A DNA stretch of 64,000 bases from Rhynchopus sp. YZ270_cl-10 (Eukaryota > Euglenozoa > Diplonemea > Diplonemida > Diplonemidae). The notes below the pieces were generated by a model, which did not search any database, was not told the origin of the DNA, and saw only the letters and a list, made by a program, of their open reading frames with translations. The first letter of the stretch is position 1, and the number at the start of each line of letters is the position of its first letter. This document shows positions 52,673 to 62,037 of the stretch, in pieces. The translations under genes and the position numbers were made by a program. The stretch covers positions 930,001 to 994,000 of the forward strand of contig OZ037913.1 in NCBI GenBank assembly GCA_964035575.1, in the 5' to 3' direction.

Positions 52673-55390
52673 ATGAAGTCCCCTTCGAATGCCGCCTTTG
52701 AGGCGTGGCCTGGATATCAAAATTTATTATTTGAGTTGGAACCTGATGGGGGACAGGGGGAGTTTGTGCGTAAGGTGCTTGACGAGGAGGGGTGGCGGTG
52801 GGCACGCAAGGTAGCGAGGGAGAGCGGCGGGGCGGTGAAGGATGCGACCGCGGACGGGGCGAGGTTGAAGGCAGAGAACAGCTTGCTGCGGGCGAAGCTG
52901 GGGCGAGCGGAGGAGCGTGCACGGCATCTCAGGGTGGAAGCGGTGTCACATATCCGCCTCACTTCTCTTGAAGCATCCCGAGGGAACCTCGAAGCCAGCG
53001 CCTCCCTCCATTGGCGCGAAGCTGCCACTGCCCTGCTCGCTCGCCAATCTGCATTGTCTCTCCTCCGCAAATCCTTCACCTCTCTTCGCTCCTATGCGTC
53101 GTTGTGCGATGCTTGCTCATCAATCCCCCCGCCCCCGAGAGATGATAACTTTGCAGAAGAGGAAGCACTTTATATCGCAGAAAAGCTAAAATCTGCGTTA
53201 AGTGTTACCCTCGCAGGGCAGCATGATATGGCAAGGAGGAGGTACGCCTTTGGATGTCTGCTTCGCAGGCGGAATGCTGGATGTGAATTTCGTGCAAAAC
53301 AACGTCTCTCCGACCAACTCTGCCTTTTCATAGAATCCGGGCTGCGAAGAAGGTTCTGGAATATGTGGGTATTGGCACGAAGCGACCCTATTGGTGAAAT
53401 GACGGCAGATCAGATGCTTCGTGGGCTCTCTATTCCTTCAGAATGTGGTCTTATCGTTCAGCATGTACACGCAACGTGCAGTCCTATGACACGGTTTAGT
53501 AGGGAGCCTTCTGGGTTTAGTAGGGAGCCGTCGTTGTTTAGCAGGGAGTTTAGCAGGGAGCTTCGGTCTGCAACAAGCACGCCACGGAACAGAGCGCTTC
53601 CGGTCGCCGCGTGCACCCCTTTGAGCGAACCGCGGTTGACTCCGCTGAATGGGTCGTTTACGTTGCCTGCGTCGCCAATCCCTCTTCTCCAAGGGGATGA
53701 CAATATGTTGCACATCGAAATGATAAAACTACAACGCGCGGCTGCAGAATGTGAACGACAGTACACCAGCATTCTGCATGAAAGCGGGGTGCAAGGGGAG
53801 TATATTGAGCGGTTGGAAACGCAGCTGGGTCATATGGAGGTTCTCGTAGAAAAGCAGAAGGACGTTTCGCGGAGCTGTGAGGGCGAGATAGAACGGTTGC
53901 GTGAGGAGCTCCGCACAGAGAAGATGTCTGTGCAGTATCAGTTGGGGTCCGGCATTAGGCGGCAGGTAGAAGAGTTGACGGGGGAGCTAGCATCGCGCAA
54001 TGAGCTGCTTGGCAGGCAAAAGGAGAAAATCAAGCATCTCGAGATGTACGGCGTGGGGACCGACCAGAGAAGGCGAAACGCTGCGGCAATGAGACGGCGT
54101 TTGACAGTTGCCACGATTATTCCTTTTTATGCAGAGTGGCAACGTCATGTCACCAGAAAGATTGCCTCCCGCCGACTCCGTCTCACCCATCAGCTGTATA
54201 ATGGTGCAGAGATCTTGCTCAACAAAAACAACGCCCTTACCTTATCCCATTACTACCACCTGCTCTTCAAACGCAATGAATGGCGGCGCAGCCTTGAAGT
54301 CAACTCTAATGAACGAACCCGCGCGCTGAACAGACGAATTTCACGCCTCAGACAGCAAACCGCACTTCTCGTTGACAACAACAACACAACAACAGACACT
54401 GATACAACAAGAAAAGCATATTCTATGTGGATCCGTTGGGTCCATGCACTGAAGGCAGCGCGATTGAAAGGAAGGATTGTTCGACTGAAGGTACAGTCGG
54501 ATCGGCAGGCATCTGTCTGCAATGTGGCATCGAAGAGAGATATTCTGTTGCGCATCTTTTCGCAGTGGTGCAATGGGTATCTCCGTCGTGAGATTGATGC
54601 TGCGCATGAAATGCTCTTCCGGCTGCGTACACAGTGCACCCGGCTTGCCTTTCGAAGGGGGCGGACGTTGCGGACGGAGGTCATTCGGTTTTACTTTAAG
54701 GTGTGGGCAGCGAGGGGTCGGCAGACTCTGACACAGCGACGTGGTGTGAACAGAATGGAACGGAGTTGGTTTCTGCTGCTTCTGTCAAGGTATTACCACA
54801 ACCTGCTTGCCCTAGCAGAGGAGCGCCGCGAGCTGATTAACACCATTCTCGCAAATCGTGCAACCAAAGTCGCAGAACCCACCCGTTTCCAAGACCCTAC
54901 GACCGGAAACCGCATTGTCTTCTCCCTCACCGCGAAAGGCCTGCGCTATACAGTGAACGGAGAGGCACGGCCTTTGATTCGTTCGCTTGCTCTCAACGTT
55001 AGTGCGACGTTAACCTTTCCTGGTGTGCACCCACGGCGTGGTATCACTATACCGGTAGAGGACCTTCACGTTGTCCTGCCACGTCTCCGTGAGTTGGTGA
55101 ACTCAACGACCATGGAGCACAACCTCGGCATGCTGCAGCCATTGGAGGAGCGGCTCTACCTTGACCCAGAGACACCCTCCAGAGCGCTGGCATCGCCAGT
55201 GGTCCTCGCCTCGCCAGCATCGATGACACCAACAAGCAGGTGCGGGGTCTCCCCGGCACGTTCTCGCATGTCGTCTCATTCACCGACAATGATGAACACC
55301 AGTCCCTGGGTTCCGCCGCCAGGAAATGCAAGTCCGGTGCGTGCAAGAGGAAACTCCACTATGCACAGAACCCCTCGGTTAAGCATGTGA
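52673..55390 (+). CDS. Coiled-coil protein with Sfi1-like W repeats
   Basis: A single exon of 905 aa from the ATG at 52673, 22 nt after CCCCCTCCAG. The N-terminal coil (RLKAENSLLRAKL) is followed by a small tandem motif, FSREPSGFSREPSLFSREF, near residues 285-302, then a central coiled coil (ECERQYTSILHESG to KEKIKHLEMYG). Next comes a series of segments with aromatic-x-x-Trp cores: FYAEWQRHV, AYSMWIRWV, LLRIFSQWCNGY, VIRFYFKVWAARG, plus FWNMWVLA earlier. This spacing is typical of Sfi1-type centrin-binding helices, so a basal-body or centrin-fibre role is likely by inference. The C-terminus is Pro/Ser-rich. Centrin itself is not in the window. Confidence 0.75.
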   Translation: MKSPSNAAFEAWPGYQNLLFELEPDGGQGEFVRKVLDEEGWRWARKVARESGGAVKDATADGARLKAENSLLRAKLGRAEERARHLRVEAVSHIRLTSLEASRGNLEASASLHWREAATALLARQSALSLLRKSFTSLRSYASLCDACSSIPPPPRDDNFAEEEALYIAEKLKSALSVTLAGQHDMARRRYAFGCLLRRRNAGCEFRAKQRLSDQLCLFIESGLRRRFWNMWVLARSDPIGEMTADQMLRGLSIPSECGLIVQHVHATCSPMTRFSREPSGFSREPSLFSREFSRELRSATSTPRNRALPVAACTPLSEPRLTPLNGSFTLPASPIPLLQGDDNMLHIEMIKLQRAAAECERQYTSILHESGVQGEYIERLETQLGHMEVLVEKQKDVSRSCEGEIERLREELRTEKMSVQYQLGSGIRRQVEELTGELASRNELLGRQKEKIKHLEMYGVGTDQRRRNAAAMRRRLTVATIIPFYAEWQRHVTRKIASRRLRLTHQLYNGAEILLNKNNALTLSHYYHLLFKRNEWRRSLEVNSNERTRALNRRISRLRQQTALLVDNNNTTTDTDTTRKAYSMWIRWVHALKAARLKGRIVRLKVQSDRQASVCNVASKRDILLRIFSQWCNGYLRREIDAAHEMLFRLRTQCTRLAFRRGRTLRTEVIRFYFKVWAARGRQTLTQRRGVNRMERSWFLLLLSRYYHNLLALAEERRELINTILANRATKVAEPTRFQDPTTGNRIVFSLTAKGLRYTVNGEARPLIRSLALNVSATLTFPGVHPRRGITIPVEDLHVVLPRLRELVNSTTMEHNLGMLQPLEERLYLDPETPSRALASPVVLASPASMTPTSRCGVSPARSRMSSHSPTMMNTSPWVPPPGNASPVRARGNSTMHRTPRLSM

Positions 55391-55854
55391 AAAAAAGAGG
55401 TGGAAAAATTGTTGAATTTCAATTTAGAATTTTGAAAACCCCAGGATAGGGGGGTGTTTTGAAAGAAAAAAACCAAAAAAAAAAAAAAAACAATCTGTAC
55501 TTGCCAATGTATTTCAATTTCTCTCCATTTGTTTTTTTCTCTTCTTTTTTGTTAAATGATGGTGGGTTTACCCCATCAAAAAAAATATCTCTTTTTTTTC
55601 TTTCTGTGTACCTTTCCGTCAACACGACGGGGGAGATTTTTTTTTTCTCTCGCACTATCAACTTCACTTTCTTCCCTGCCCCCCCCTCCTTCCCCCTTCA
55701 TCGAAAACCGCATTTTTCGTTTAAACTCTACCGACTTAAAAAGATAGAACTTTAACACCACATCCCTTTCCTCTCTCTCTCTCTCCCCCTCCCTCCCTCC
55801 CCCTTTTTTCTCCCAATCAAAGACATTTTATCAAAAAACAGTGAAAATAAAATA
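55391..55854. other. Intergenic spacer, C/T-rich
   Basis: No gene seen. A family B-type tail (CGCACTATCAACTTCACTTT) at 55648-55668, then long CT tracts ending in an AAAAACAG site at 55841. Confidence 0.5.
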
Positions 55855-56835
55855 ATGTCGAATAATGAAGTTGAGTTTGAGGAGCCTGCGCGGCTTCGCC
55901 GTGCAGAGCGTGTTCTTCGCTCGCGTCTGAGTAATGTGACACTTGTGTTAGAGAAGTTTTCGAATGAGATGAACCAGAAGGCAGTTCTTCGTACTGCTGA
56001 GGCAATGGGTGTACAGCATGTTTATCAGGTGAAACCTACGCTTCCGAAGCGCCCTGCAAACAAACAGAAAGAACGCGCCAAGCTTGGGAAGGGCAATGAT
56101 TTTGAGTGGGGCGCAAGCGTGAATGTGACCTCCGGGTGTGAACGGTGGTTGTCCTGCAAATACTTTGACACCACTGAAGAATGCATCGCATGCCTGAAGG
56201 AAGAGGGGCACGCCATATGGGCAACAGACCTCAGCATCAATGCGGTGTGTTTGGACGCAGACTTCACCAAATCGGAAATCTGCCCGGACCCTCTCCCACA
56301 AAAGATTGCTTTGGTGATGGGAAGCGAAGCAGAGGGGGTTACACAGGAGATGTTGCGGATTGCGGATTTGAGGGTCTACCTTCCGATGCATGGATTCACC
56401 GATTCGTTCAACGTAGGTGTGGCTGCGGCATTAGCGTTGAGTCGTGTCATCGATGTGGTCGGACGTGGTCCCCTCCCCCAAGCAGAACAACACACCCTCC
56501 GTCAAAACTGGATTGAACTCCTTTCAACAAACCCCACCATCACCGCGACCCTCCAGCACTACGTCAACACTGATCTCATTCCTGCACCGTTAGATGATCT
56601 GCGTGATGGCCGTGCAAACCCTGAAGGACCACGCATCATCAAAAAGGTGCGCGCGCGTCAAGAGCAAGTACAAAAGGAGCGGGAAAAAGAGGCGCTCAAA
56701 ACGGCAGCCTCTGATGACAAAACATCTGCAGAAAAGGAGACCCCAGCGGGGGCAAGCGGGTCCATCCAGTATGCGCCTATATTGGTCTCAGCAGCGGCAG
56801 CGTTTGCTATGGGTTATGCGGTCGCAAGGCGGTGA
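55855..56835 (+). CDS. SpoU/TrmH-family RNA 2'-O-methyltransferase with hydrophobic C-tail
   Basis: A single exon of 326 aa; the ATG is 13 nt after an AAAAACAG site. The SPOUT signature is complete. Motif 1: VLEKFSNEMNQKAVLRTAEA, ending in the catalytic Arg context. Motif 2: IALVMGSEAEGVT. Motif 3: VYLPMHGFTDSFNVGVAAA, with Phe where Leu is usual. This is the arrangement of TrmH-type tRNA Gm18 methyltransferases, which use AdoMet through a trefoil knot. An insert (PKRPANKQKERAKLGKGN) lies between motifs 1 and 2. The last 24 residues, after an acidic Lys/Glu linker, are hydrophobic (YAPILVSAAAAFAMGYAVA) and end RR, as in a tail anchor. That is unusual for the family; membrane attachment is inference. 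Confidence 0.85.
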   Translation: MSNNEVEFEEPARLRRAERVLRSRLSNVTLVLEKFSNEMNQKAVLRTAEAMGVQHVYQVKPTLPKRPANKQKERAKLGKGNDFEWGASVNVTSGCERWLSCKYFDTTEECIACLKEEGHAIWATDLSINAVCLDADFTKSEICPDPLPQKIALVMGSEAEGVTQEMLRIADLRVYLPMHGFTDSFNVGVAAALALSRVIDVVGRGPLPQAEQHTLRQNWIELLSTNPTITATLQHYVNTDLIPAPLDDLRDGRANPEGPRIIKKVRARQEQVQKEREKEALKTAASDDKTSAEKETPAGASGSIQYAPILVSAAAAFAMGYAVARR

Positions 56836-57029
56836 TGAGGGGGATAACTGTTTGTCTGTCTATCCGTTGAAAAAGCAGTTGCGGGTACTTAGAGGGAAGC
56901 ATGTAGTCTGAACAGAATGTACTCTGATTGGGTTTCACGATCAGAACCTAGCTGTGTTTTGTGTTTTGCGTTCTGTATACTAAGCAGAACACAGCCCAAT
57001 CATCAGAAGGCAGAAATGGAGAATTTTAC

Positions 57030-57112
57030 AACATTTTTTGGTCCACCCCCTGGTACATCCGGTCATAGTACCAAATATACACTGTCACGAGAGGGCTGTT
57101 GTATTTCAAGTC
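57030..57112 (+). repeat. Family A repeat, intergenic (A5)
   Basis: GGTCCACCCCC, then GGTAC/GTACC around ATCCGGTCATA, then ACACTGTCACGAGAGGG and TTGTATTTCAAGTCAA. It is about 160 nt upstream of the next start codon. Confidence 0.7.
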
Positions 57113-57272
57113 AACTTTTTTCTTTTGCATCTCAATGGTGGAGGGGGGTAGATTGTTTTTTTTCCCTAACCCGATCAAAAGCAATTTTTTTTGAACCCCC
57201 AATTCTACATTCCTTTCCCTATTATCTCCTTACATTTCCCTCCCCAGACAACACATCCCAAAAAAAGCAATA

Positions 57273-59342
57273 ATGGAAAAAGCGACGTTCAGAAAAAGAG
57301 ATAAAAAGAAGGTTCGCACCAAAGTCGAATTCACTGCCGATTCTGACGAAGATGCGCAGAACCTTCCGAAGAAGAAGAAGCGGAAGGTCACGATGAAGGC
57401 GAACTACGCTGCGATCGACGATGTCAACAACGCCCCTGCTGCTGAGGCCACGACTACGGAGGACGTTTATAGCGCCGCATATCTACAGAAACTTGCAGCA
57501 CAAAACGAACAGGCTAAGGCAGACGTCCCTGAAGTAGTCGAAGAGGAAACCTTTGCGGACGACAACGTCGCAGTTGCACCTGAAATGCTTGAAAGCGTTA
57601 CAGCAGAGGAGACCGGACCTGGAGACACCTCTGCAGACCGACGATATGCTGAATACGCCCGCAAAGCGAGCGAGGCTGCAGAGCGTAAACAACAAACCCG
57701 CAGTGAAGGCCGCGCAATGACCGCCAAGGCGCCGGTCCGAAAGGAAGCCTTCGCCGACGACTCCTCCAGTGAAGGGGGCAACGACGTTGTTTCCTTCGCA
57801 GAGCAACAGCTGCAACGCGCTTCTGCAGCGCAAGGGGTCGTAGACACATCAGACCTCCCCGGAATTCGAACCTCCGCGGCAACCCCTTCTGCACTTCCAC
57901 CACTCTCAATGCATAAGCAGGTTCACGCCTTAAGGGCCCAAGCACTTCGGATGCAAGAACGTGCCGCTGTTTCAGAACAACGTGATGCGCAACTCCACCA
58001 ACTCCTCCAAATGGCAAAATCTGGTGTATCCGAAGCAGAGCTCAAAGCGAAGACACAGCAGAACCTCTACACAACCCTGCAGGTCCGGCAAGAGTACTTT
58101 GAAGCATTAGGGTCATGCTATGAGGCGCTAACCACCCCAATAAAAGATCTTCTCCAAGACCGCTGCAATCTTAGCAAAGCGATGTACGCAGGACACCGCG
58201 AAAGGCGTGTACAATGGAGCTATGATGAGGACGCAGAATCTGGGTCGGTTCGGGAGGGGAAGGTGATGGTGTGCACGGAAGCGCATGCAGAGCGTATTGT
58301 ACAGCGTGACGCAGGGTGGATGGACACCGAGGCCACCACCACCACCACTGAATCTGTCTCGCGGGATTCCATCCTGGAGGGTGTTGATGCGCAGTATGCA
58401 ACCTTAGGATGCGTCACGCAGCAGCTTCTCCAATGGCGTGCGGAGGACCTTCCTGGGTACAGAACCATCGTTGAGCCGAGTCTCGCGCTTTGTGTGGAGC
58501 CCTTTGTGAATTTGGACCTCGCTGAATGGGACGTCTTTGGGGAGAAGTCATCATTGTCGACAATGCCTTGGCATGATGGGGTAGTGCCTCTTATCGATTC
58601 GGATGGGATGACCCGAGGGTTGCGTACCTTTATTGCGGGGGAGATCGTTCTGCCTCATATCGTGAATGTGGTGTTGGCAGCATATGACCCATTGAGCATT
58701 ACACAGACACGGCGTCTTGCGGCAGTGCTTGAGGAGATTTCTTGTTTAGTCGAACCTCGTCAAATGCAACCTATTGCAGCTGCTGTAGAAACTGTCGTTC
58801 TCGCAGCATCTAAAGCATTGAAACCATGCATCCTAGGCACCTTCTCCCCATCAGAGCTTTCAACGGGGGAAGTAAAAGGGGTGCTCTCCGACGGCACCTC
58901 GGTCTTCCGAGCGTCCGACAGGAGGTATACATTGTGCCTTCGTCTGTTAGAGGATATCTGTCTCTTTCAAGGTGCATTACCAGATGCTGCCTTGAAGGAG
59001 GTGTATATGGCGGTGTTCGGTGGGGTCGTGGTGCCGCATCTGTTGTCACGTCCTCGCACCTCGTTTGCCTTATTAGGTACTGTTGCAAGCGATATCCACG
59101 CAGAGCTCTCTAAAGTTCCCGACACCTGGTACACCCTCCCGCTTAGCGTCGGACAGCCAAAGGAGGAAGAGCGTGTGCAGAAGCTGCAACAGATCATGGG
59201 GGTGATGGCGCAGGCCTTCGTAGGGCTTAGGCAAACCTTAGGTAGGGAGACGCATCAGGAGATGCTGCAGGCTGCGACGGCATTCAGAACAACCTGTGAT
59301 CTAATAGGCGATAGATCTACGTTGCGGATGATTCTCGGATAA
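57273..59342 (+). CDS. GCFC-domain protein (PAXBP1/GCFC2-like)
   Basis: A single exon of 689 aa. The ATG lies 25 nt after TTCCCTCCCCAG. The N-terminus is basic (KATFRKRDKKKVRTKVEF, KKKKRKVTMK) with a likely nuclear localisation signal. An acidic/Ala-rich region and a helical segment (QVHALRAQALRMQERAA...) follow. The C-terminal part carries the family pattern LPGYRTIVEPSLALCVEPF, followed by LDLAEWDVF and the HDGVVPL block. The all-helical end matches the GCF C-terminal-like domain in shape. In other eukaryotes these proteins take part in transcription or in spliceosome disassembly; either role is inferred here. In an intron-bearing genome the splicing role is plausible. Confidence 0.65.
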   Translation: MEKATFRKRDKKKVRTKVEFTADSDEDAQNLPKKKKRKVTMKANYAAIDDVNNAPAAEATTTEDVYSAAYLQKLAAQNEQAKADVPEVVEEETFADDNVAVAPEMLESVTAEETGPGDTSADRRYAEYARKASEAAERKQQTRSEGRAMTAKAPVRKEAFADDSSSEGGNDVVSFAEQQLQRASAAQGVVDTSDLPGIRTSAATPSALPPLSMHKQVHALRAQALRMQERAAVSEQRDAQLHQLLQMAKSGVSEAELKAKTQQNLYTTLQVRQEYFEALGSCYEALTTPIKDLLQDRCNLSKAMYAGHRERRVQWSYDEDAESGSVREGKVMVCTEAHAERIVQRDAGWMDTEATTTTTESVSRDSILEGVDAQYATLGCVTQQLLQWRAEDLPGYRTIVEPSLALCVEPFVNLDLAEWDVFGEKSSLSTMPWHDGVVPLIDSDGMTRGLRTFIAGEIVLPHIVNVVLAAYDPLSITQTRRLAAVLEEISCLVEPRQMQPIAAAVETVVLAASKALKPCILGTFSPSELSTGEVKGVLSDGTSVFRASDRRYTLCLRLLEDICLFQGALPDAALKEVYMAVFGGVVVPHLLSRPRTSFALLGTVASDIHAELSKVPDTWYTLPLSVGQPKEEERVQKLQQIMGVMAQAFVGLRQTLGRETHQEMLQAATAFRTTCDLIGDRSTLRMILG

Positions 59343-59673
59343 TTTTTTATGGGGATGGAGGGAAAGAGGGGGGGCGAGAGAGTTTCTATGGTCTCACAGA
59401 AAAGTTCTGATGGTGTCTCTTGGTGAAAAATATGGGGACGGGAATAGGAGTGGTCTCTCCACTACTGTTTTCGGCAGAATAATAATTTGAAAAGAAGAAG
59501 AAGAAAAAATTTTGGGGGGAATGAAAGCTTTCAAGTGGGGGTAGTGGTGCAAAAAAATAATATGCAAAATGAAGAGAAAATGTTTTTTTTTGTCTGCCCG
59601 TTCCCCCTCCCGTTTTAATAGTCATGCATCACACAGAGGGATCGTAGATAGAACAACAGAAAAAAAACCAACA
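59343..59673. other. Intergenic spacer
   Basis: No gene seen. G-rich then A/T-rich; ends in CATCACACAG at 59636 and AACAACAG at 59660 before the RPL8 start. Confidence 0.5.
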
Positions 59674-60648
59674 ATGGGAAAGTGCATTTTGTCGCAGCGT
59701 AAGGGAGCGGGAAGCATTTTCACCGCACACACCCACAAGAGGAAGGTATGAAAGGGTTTTGTTGTATTCACCATTTTTGTCATCTCCCTCTCTCTCTCTC
59801 TCCACAGGGTGCCGCCAAGCTCCGTCCTCTGGACTTCGGAGAGCGTCGTGGATTCGTTAAGGGAACTGTCCGCGAGATTGTCCACGACTCCGGACGTGGA
59901 GCCCCCATTGCTCTTGTGCAGTTCCGTCACCCGTACAAGTACAAGAGGATGCAGTACCGTATGCTTGCCATTGAGGGCATGCAGAGCGGACAGTTCGTGT
60001 ACTGCGGTAAGCGTGCCGAGCTTGCCATCGGAAACTGCCTTCCCCTGAAGATGGTCCCTGAGGGTTCGATCGTGTGCAACGTCGAGCTGAAGACCGGAGA
60101 CCGTGGTGCCATGGTATGTCGATGTCCATTGTTTCCCTTTGCGTCTGCAAGGCGTTTGCGTTCACTTCACCATTTTCCCCAATCGCCATATTACAACACT
60201 TCACAAACAGGCACGCTCGTCTGGAGAGTACTGCATCGTGATCTCCCAGCTCCCCGACCAGGAGCGTACCCGCATCAAGCTCCCGTCTGGTGAGAAGAAG
60301 TCCATCTCCTGGAACTGCCGTGCCATGGTATGTACTCCTCACCACACAATCACATCACATTATCCCACTTCAACACAGATCGGAATCATCGCCGGAGGAG
60401 GACGTACCGAGAAGCCCCTCCTGAAGGCTGGTGCCGCCCACCACGCCGCCAAGGCCAAGAGGAAGTGCTGGCCCACCATCCGTGGTGTGGCACGTAACCC
60501 GGTGGAGCACCCCCACGGAGGAGGAAACCATCAGCACGTTGGACACCCGACCACCGTGAAGCGCTCCTGCCCTCCCGGACAGAAGAGAGGTCTGATCGCT
60601 GCCCGCCGCACTGGTCGCCACCGTGGAGGACAGAAGAACGAGAAGTAA
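59674..60648 (+). CDS. RPL8: Ribosomal protein L8 (uL2), copy 1
   Basis: Exons 59674-59745, 59808-60113, 60211-60327 and 60379-60648; 254 aa. The protein begins [16 protein letters not shown] and shows the uL2 hallmarks: [44 protein letters not shown]-like [17 protein letters not shown] and the peptidyl-transferase-adjacent [14 protein letters not shown]. It helps form the core of the large subunit and contacts 28S rRNA. Introns are 62, 97 and 51 bp, all GTATG..CAG. Intron 2 contains a family B-like AAGGCGTTTGCGTTCACTTC piece absent from copy 2. An AACAACAG site lies 13 nt before the ATG. Confidence 0.95.
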
Positions 60649-60987
60649 GCACGCAAGCCTTGGTCTTAACTTTGGTTTCTTGCTGTTTCCGTTCTGCCTT
60701 CTCGGACACAGCTTTCCCCCCTCCCCCCTGCAAAACGGCACGTACCTACGATTGGTTATCGTATATTTTTTTGTATTTTTTTCTTGGTGGAAGTAGTCAC
60801 GAGGGTCACGTGTGACGCTTGCTGAGGGCAATCGTTGAGCACCCACTGCATCAGGTGGAACTGGGGAGGGGCGAATTATATTTAAAAAAAAGTACACTAT
60901 TTTTTGCGATGCTCACACATGACGGCAAGACAAACACCTCCTACACACCACACAAATACAGGGGCTTATAAAAACTAAAGAACAACA
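60649..60987. other. Spacer between the RPL8 copies
   Basis: No gene seen. A CACAAATACAG acceptor-like site ends at 60961 and a TTATAAAAA stretch follows just before the second start codon. Confidence 0.5.
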
Positions 60988-61912
60988 ATGGGAAAGTGCA
61001 TTTTGTCGCAGCGTAAGGGAGCGGGAAGCATTTTCACCGCACACACCCACAAGAGGAAGGTATGAAAGGGTTTTGTTGTATTCACCATTTTTGTCATCTC
61101 CCTCTCTCTCTCTCTCCACAGGGTGCCGCCAAGCTCCGTCCTCTGGACTTCGGAGAGCGTCGTGGATTCGTTAAGGGAACTGTCCGCGAGATTGTCCACG
61201 ACTCCGGACGTGGAGCCCCCATTGCCCTTGTGCAGTTCCGTCACCCGTACAAGTACAAGAGGATGCAGTACCGTATGCTTGCCATTGAGGGCATGCAGAG
61301 CGGACAGTTCGTGTACTGCGGTAAGCGTGCCGAGCTTGCCATCGGAAACTGCCTTCCCCTGAAGATGGTCCCTGAGGGTTCGATCGTGTGCAACGTCGAG
61401 CTGAAGACCGGAGACCGTGGTGCCATGGTATGTCGCTGCCACCCATGTTCTGTATCACACAATTCTTCCCAAACAGGCGCGCTCGTCTGGAGAGTACTGC
61501 ATCGTGATCTCCCAGCTCCCCGACCAGGAGCGTACCCGCATCAAGCTCCCGTCTGGTGAGAAGAAGTCCATCTCCTGGAACTGCCGTGCCATGGTATGCA
61601 CCCTCGCACACAATCACACCACATTATCCCACCTCAACACAGATCGGCATCATCGCCGGAGGAGGACGTACCGAGAAGCCCCTCCTGAAGGCTGGTGCCG
61701 CCCACCACGCCGCCAAGGCCAAGAGGAAGTGCTGGCCCACCATCCGTGGTGTGGCACGTAACCCGGTGGAGCACCCCCACGGAGGAGGAAACCATCAGCA
61801 CGTTGGACACCCGACCACCGTGAAGCGCTCCTGCCCTCCCGGACAGAAGAGAGGTCTGATCGCTGCCCGCCGCACTGGTCGCCACCGTGGAGGACAGAAG
61901 AACGAGAAGTAA
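60988..61912 (+). CDS. RPL8: Ribosomal protein L8 (uL2), copy 2
   Basis: Exons 60988-61059, 61122-61427, 61477-61593 and 61643-61912; the protein is identical to copy 1 (254 aa). I noticed only three synonymous differences in the coding part. Intron 1 (62 bp) appears identical to copy 1, whereas introns 2 and 3 (49 and 49 bp) differ in sequence, and intron 2 also in length. This implies recent tandem duplication with later gene conversion across the 5' half. The ATG is 26 nt after CAAATACAG. Confidence 0.95.
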
Positions 61913-62037
61913 ACTCGTTGTTGATGCCCCAATATCATCAGAAGTAAAACAAAAGCAACCCCCACCTTTTTCCCCCCTACACCCACCCACCCACCACCTC
62001 CCCCACCCTCACCACCCAGCAAATCCCCCACCTCACA

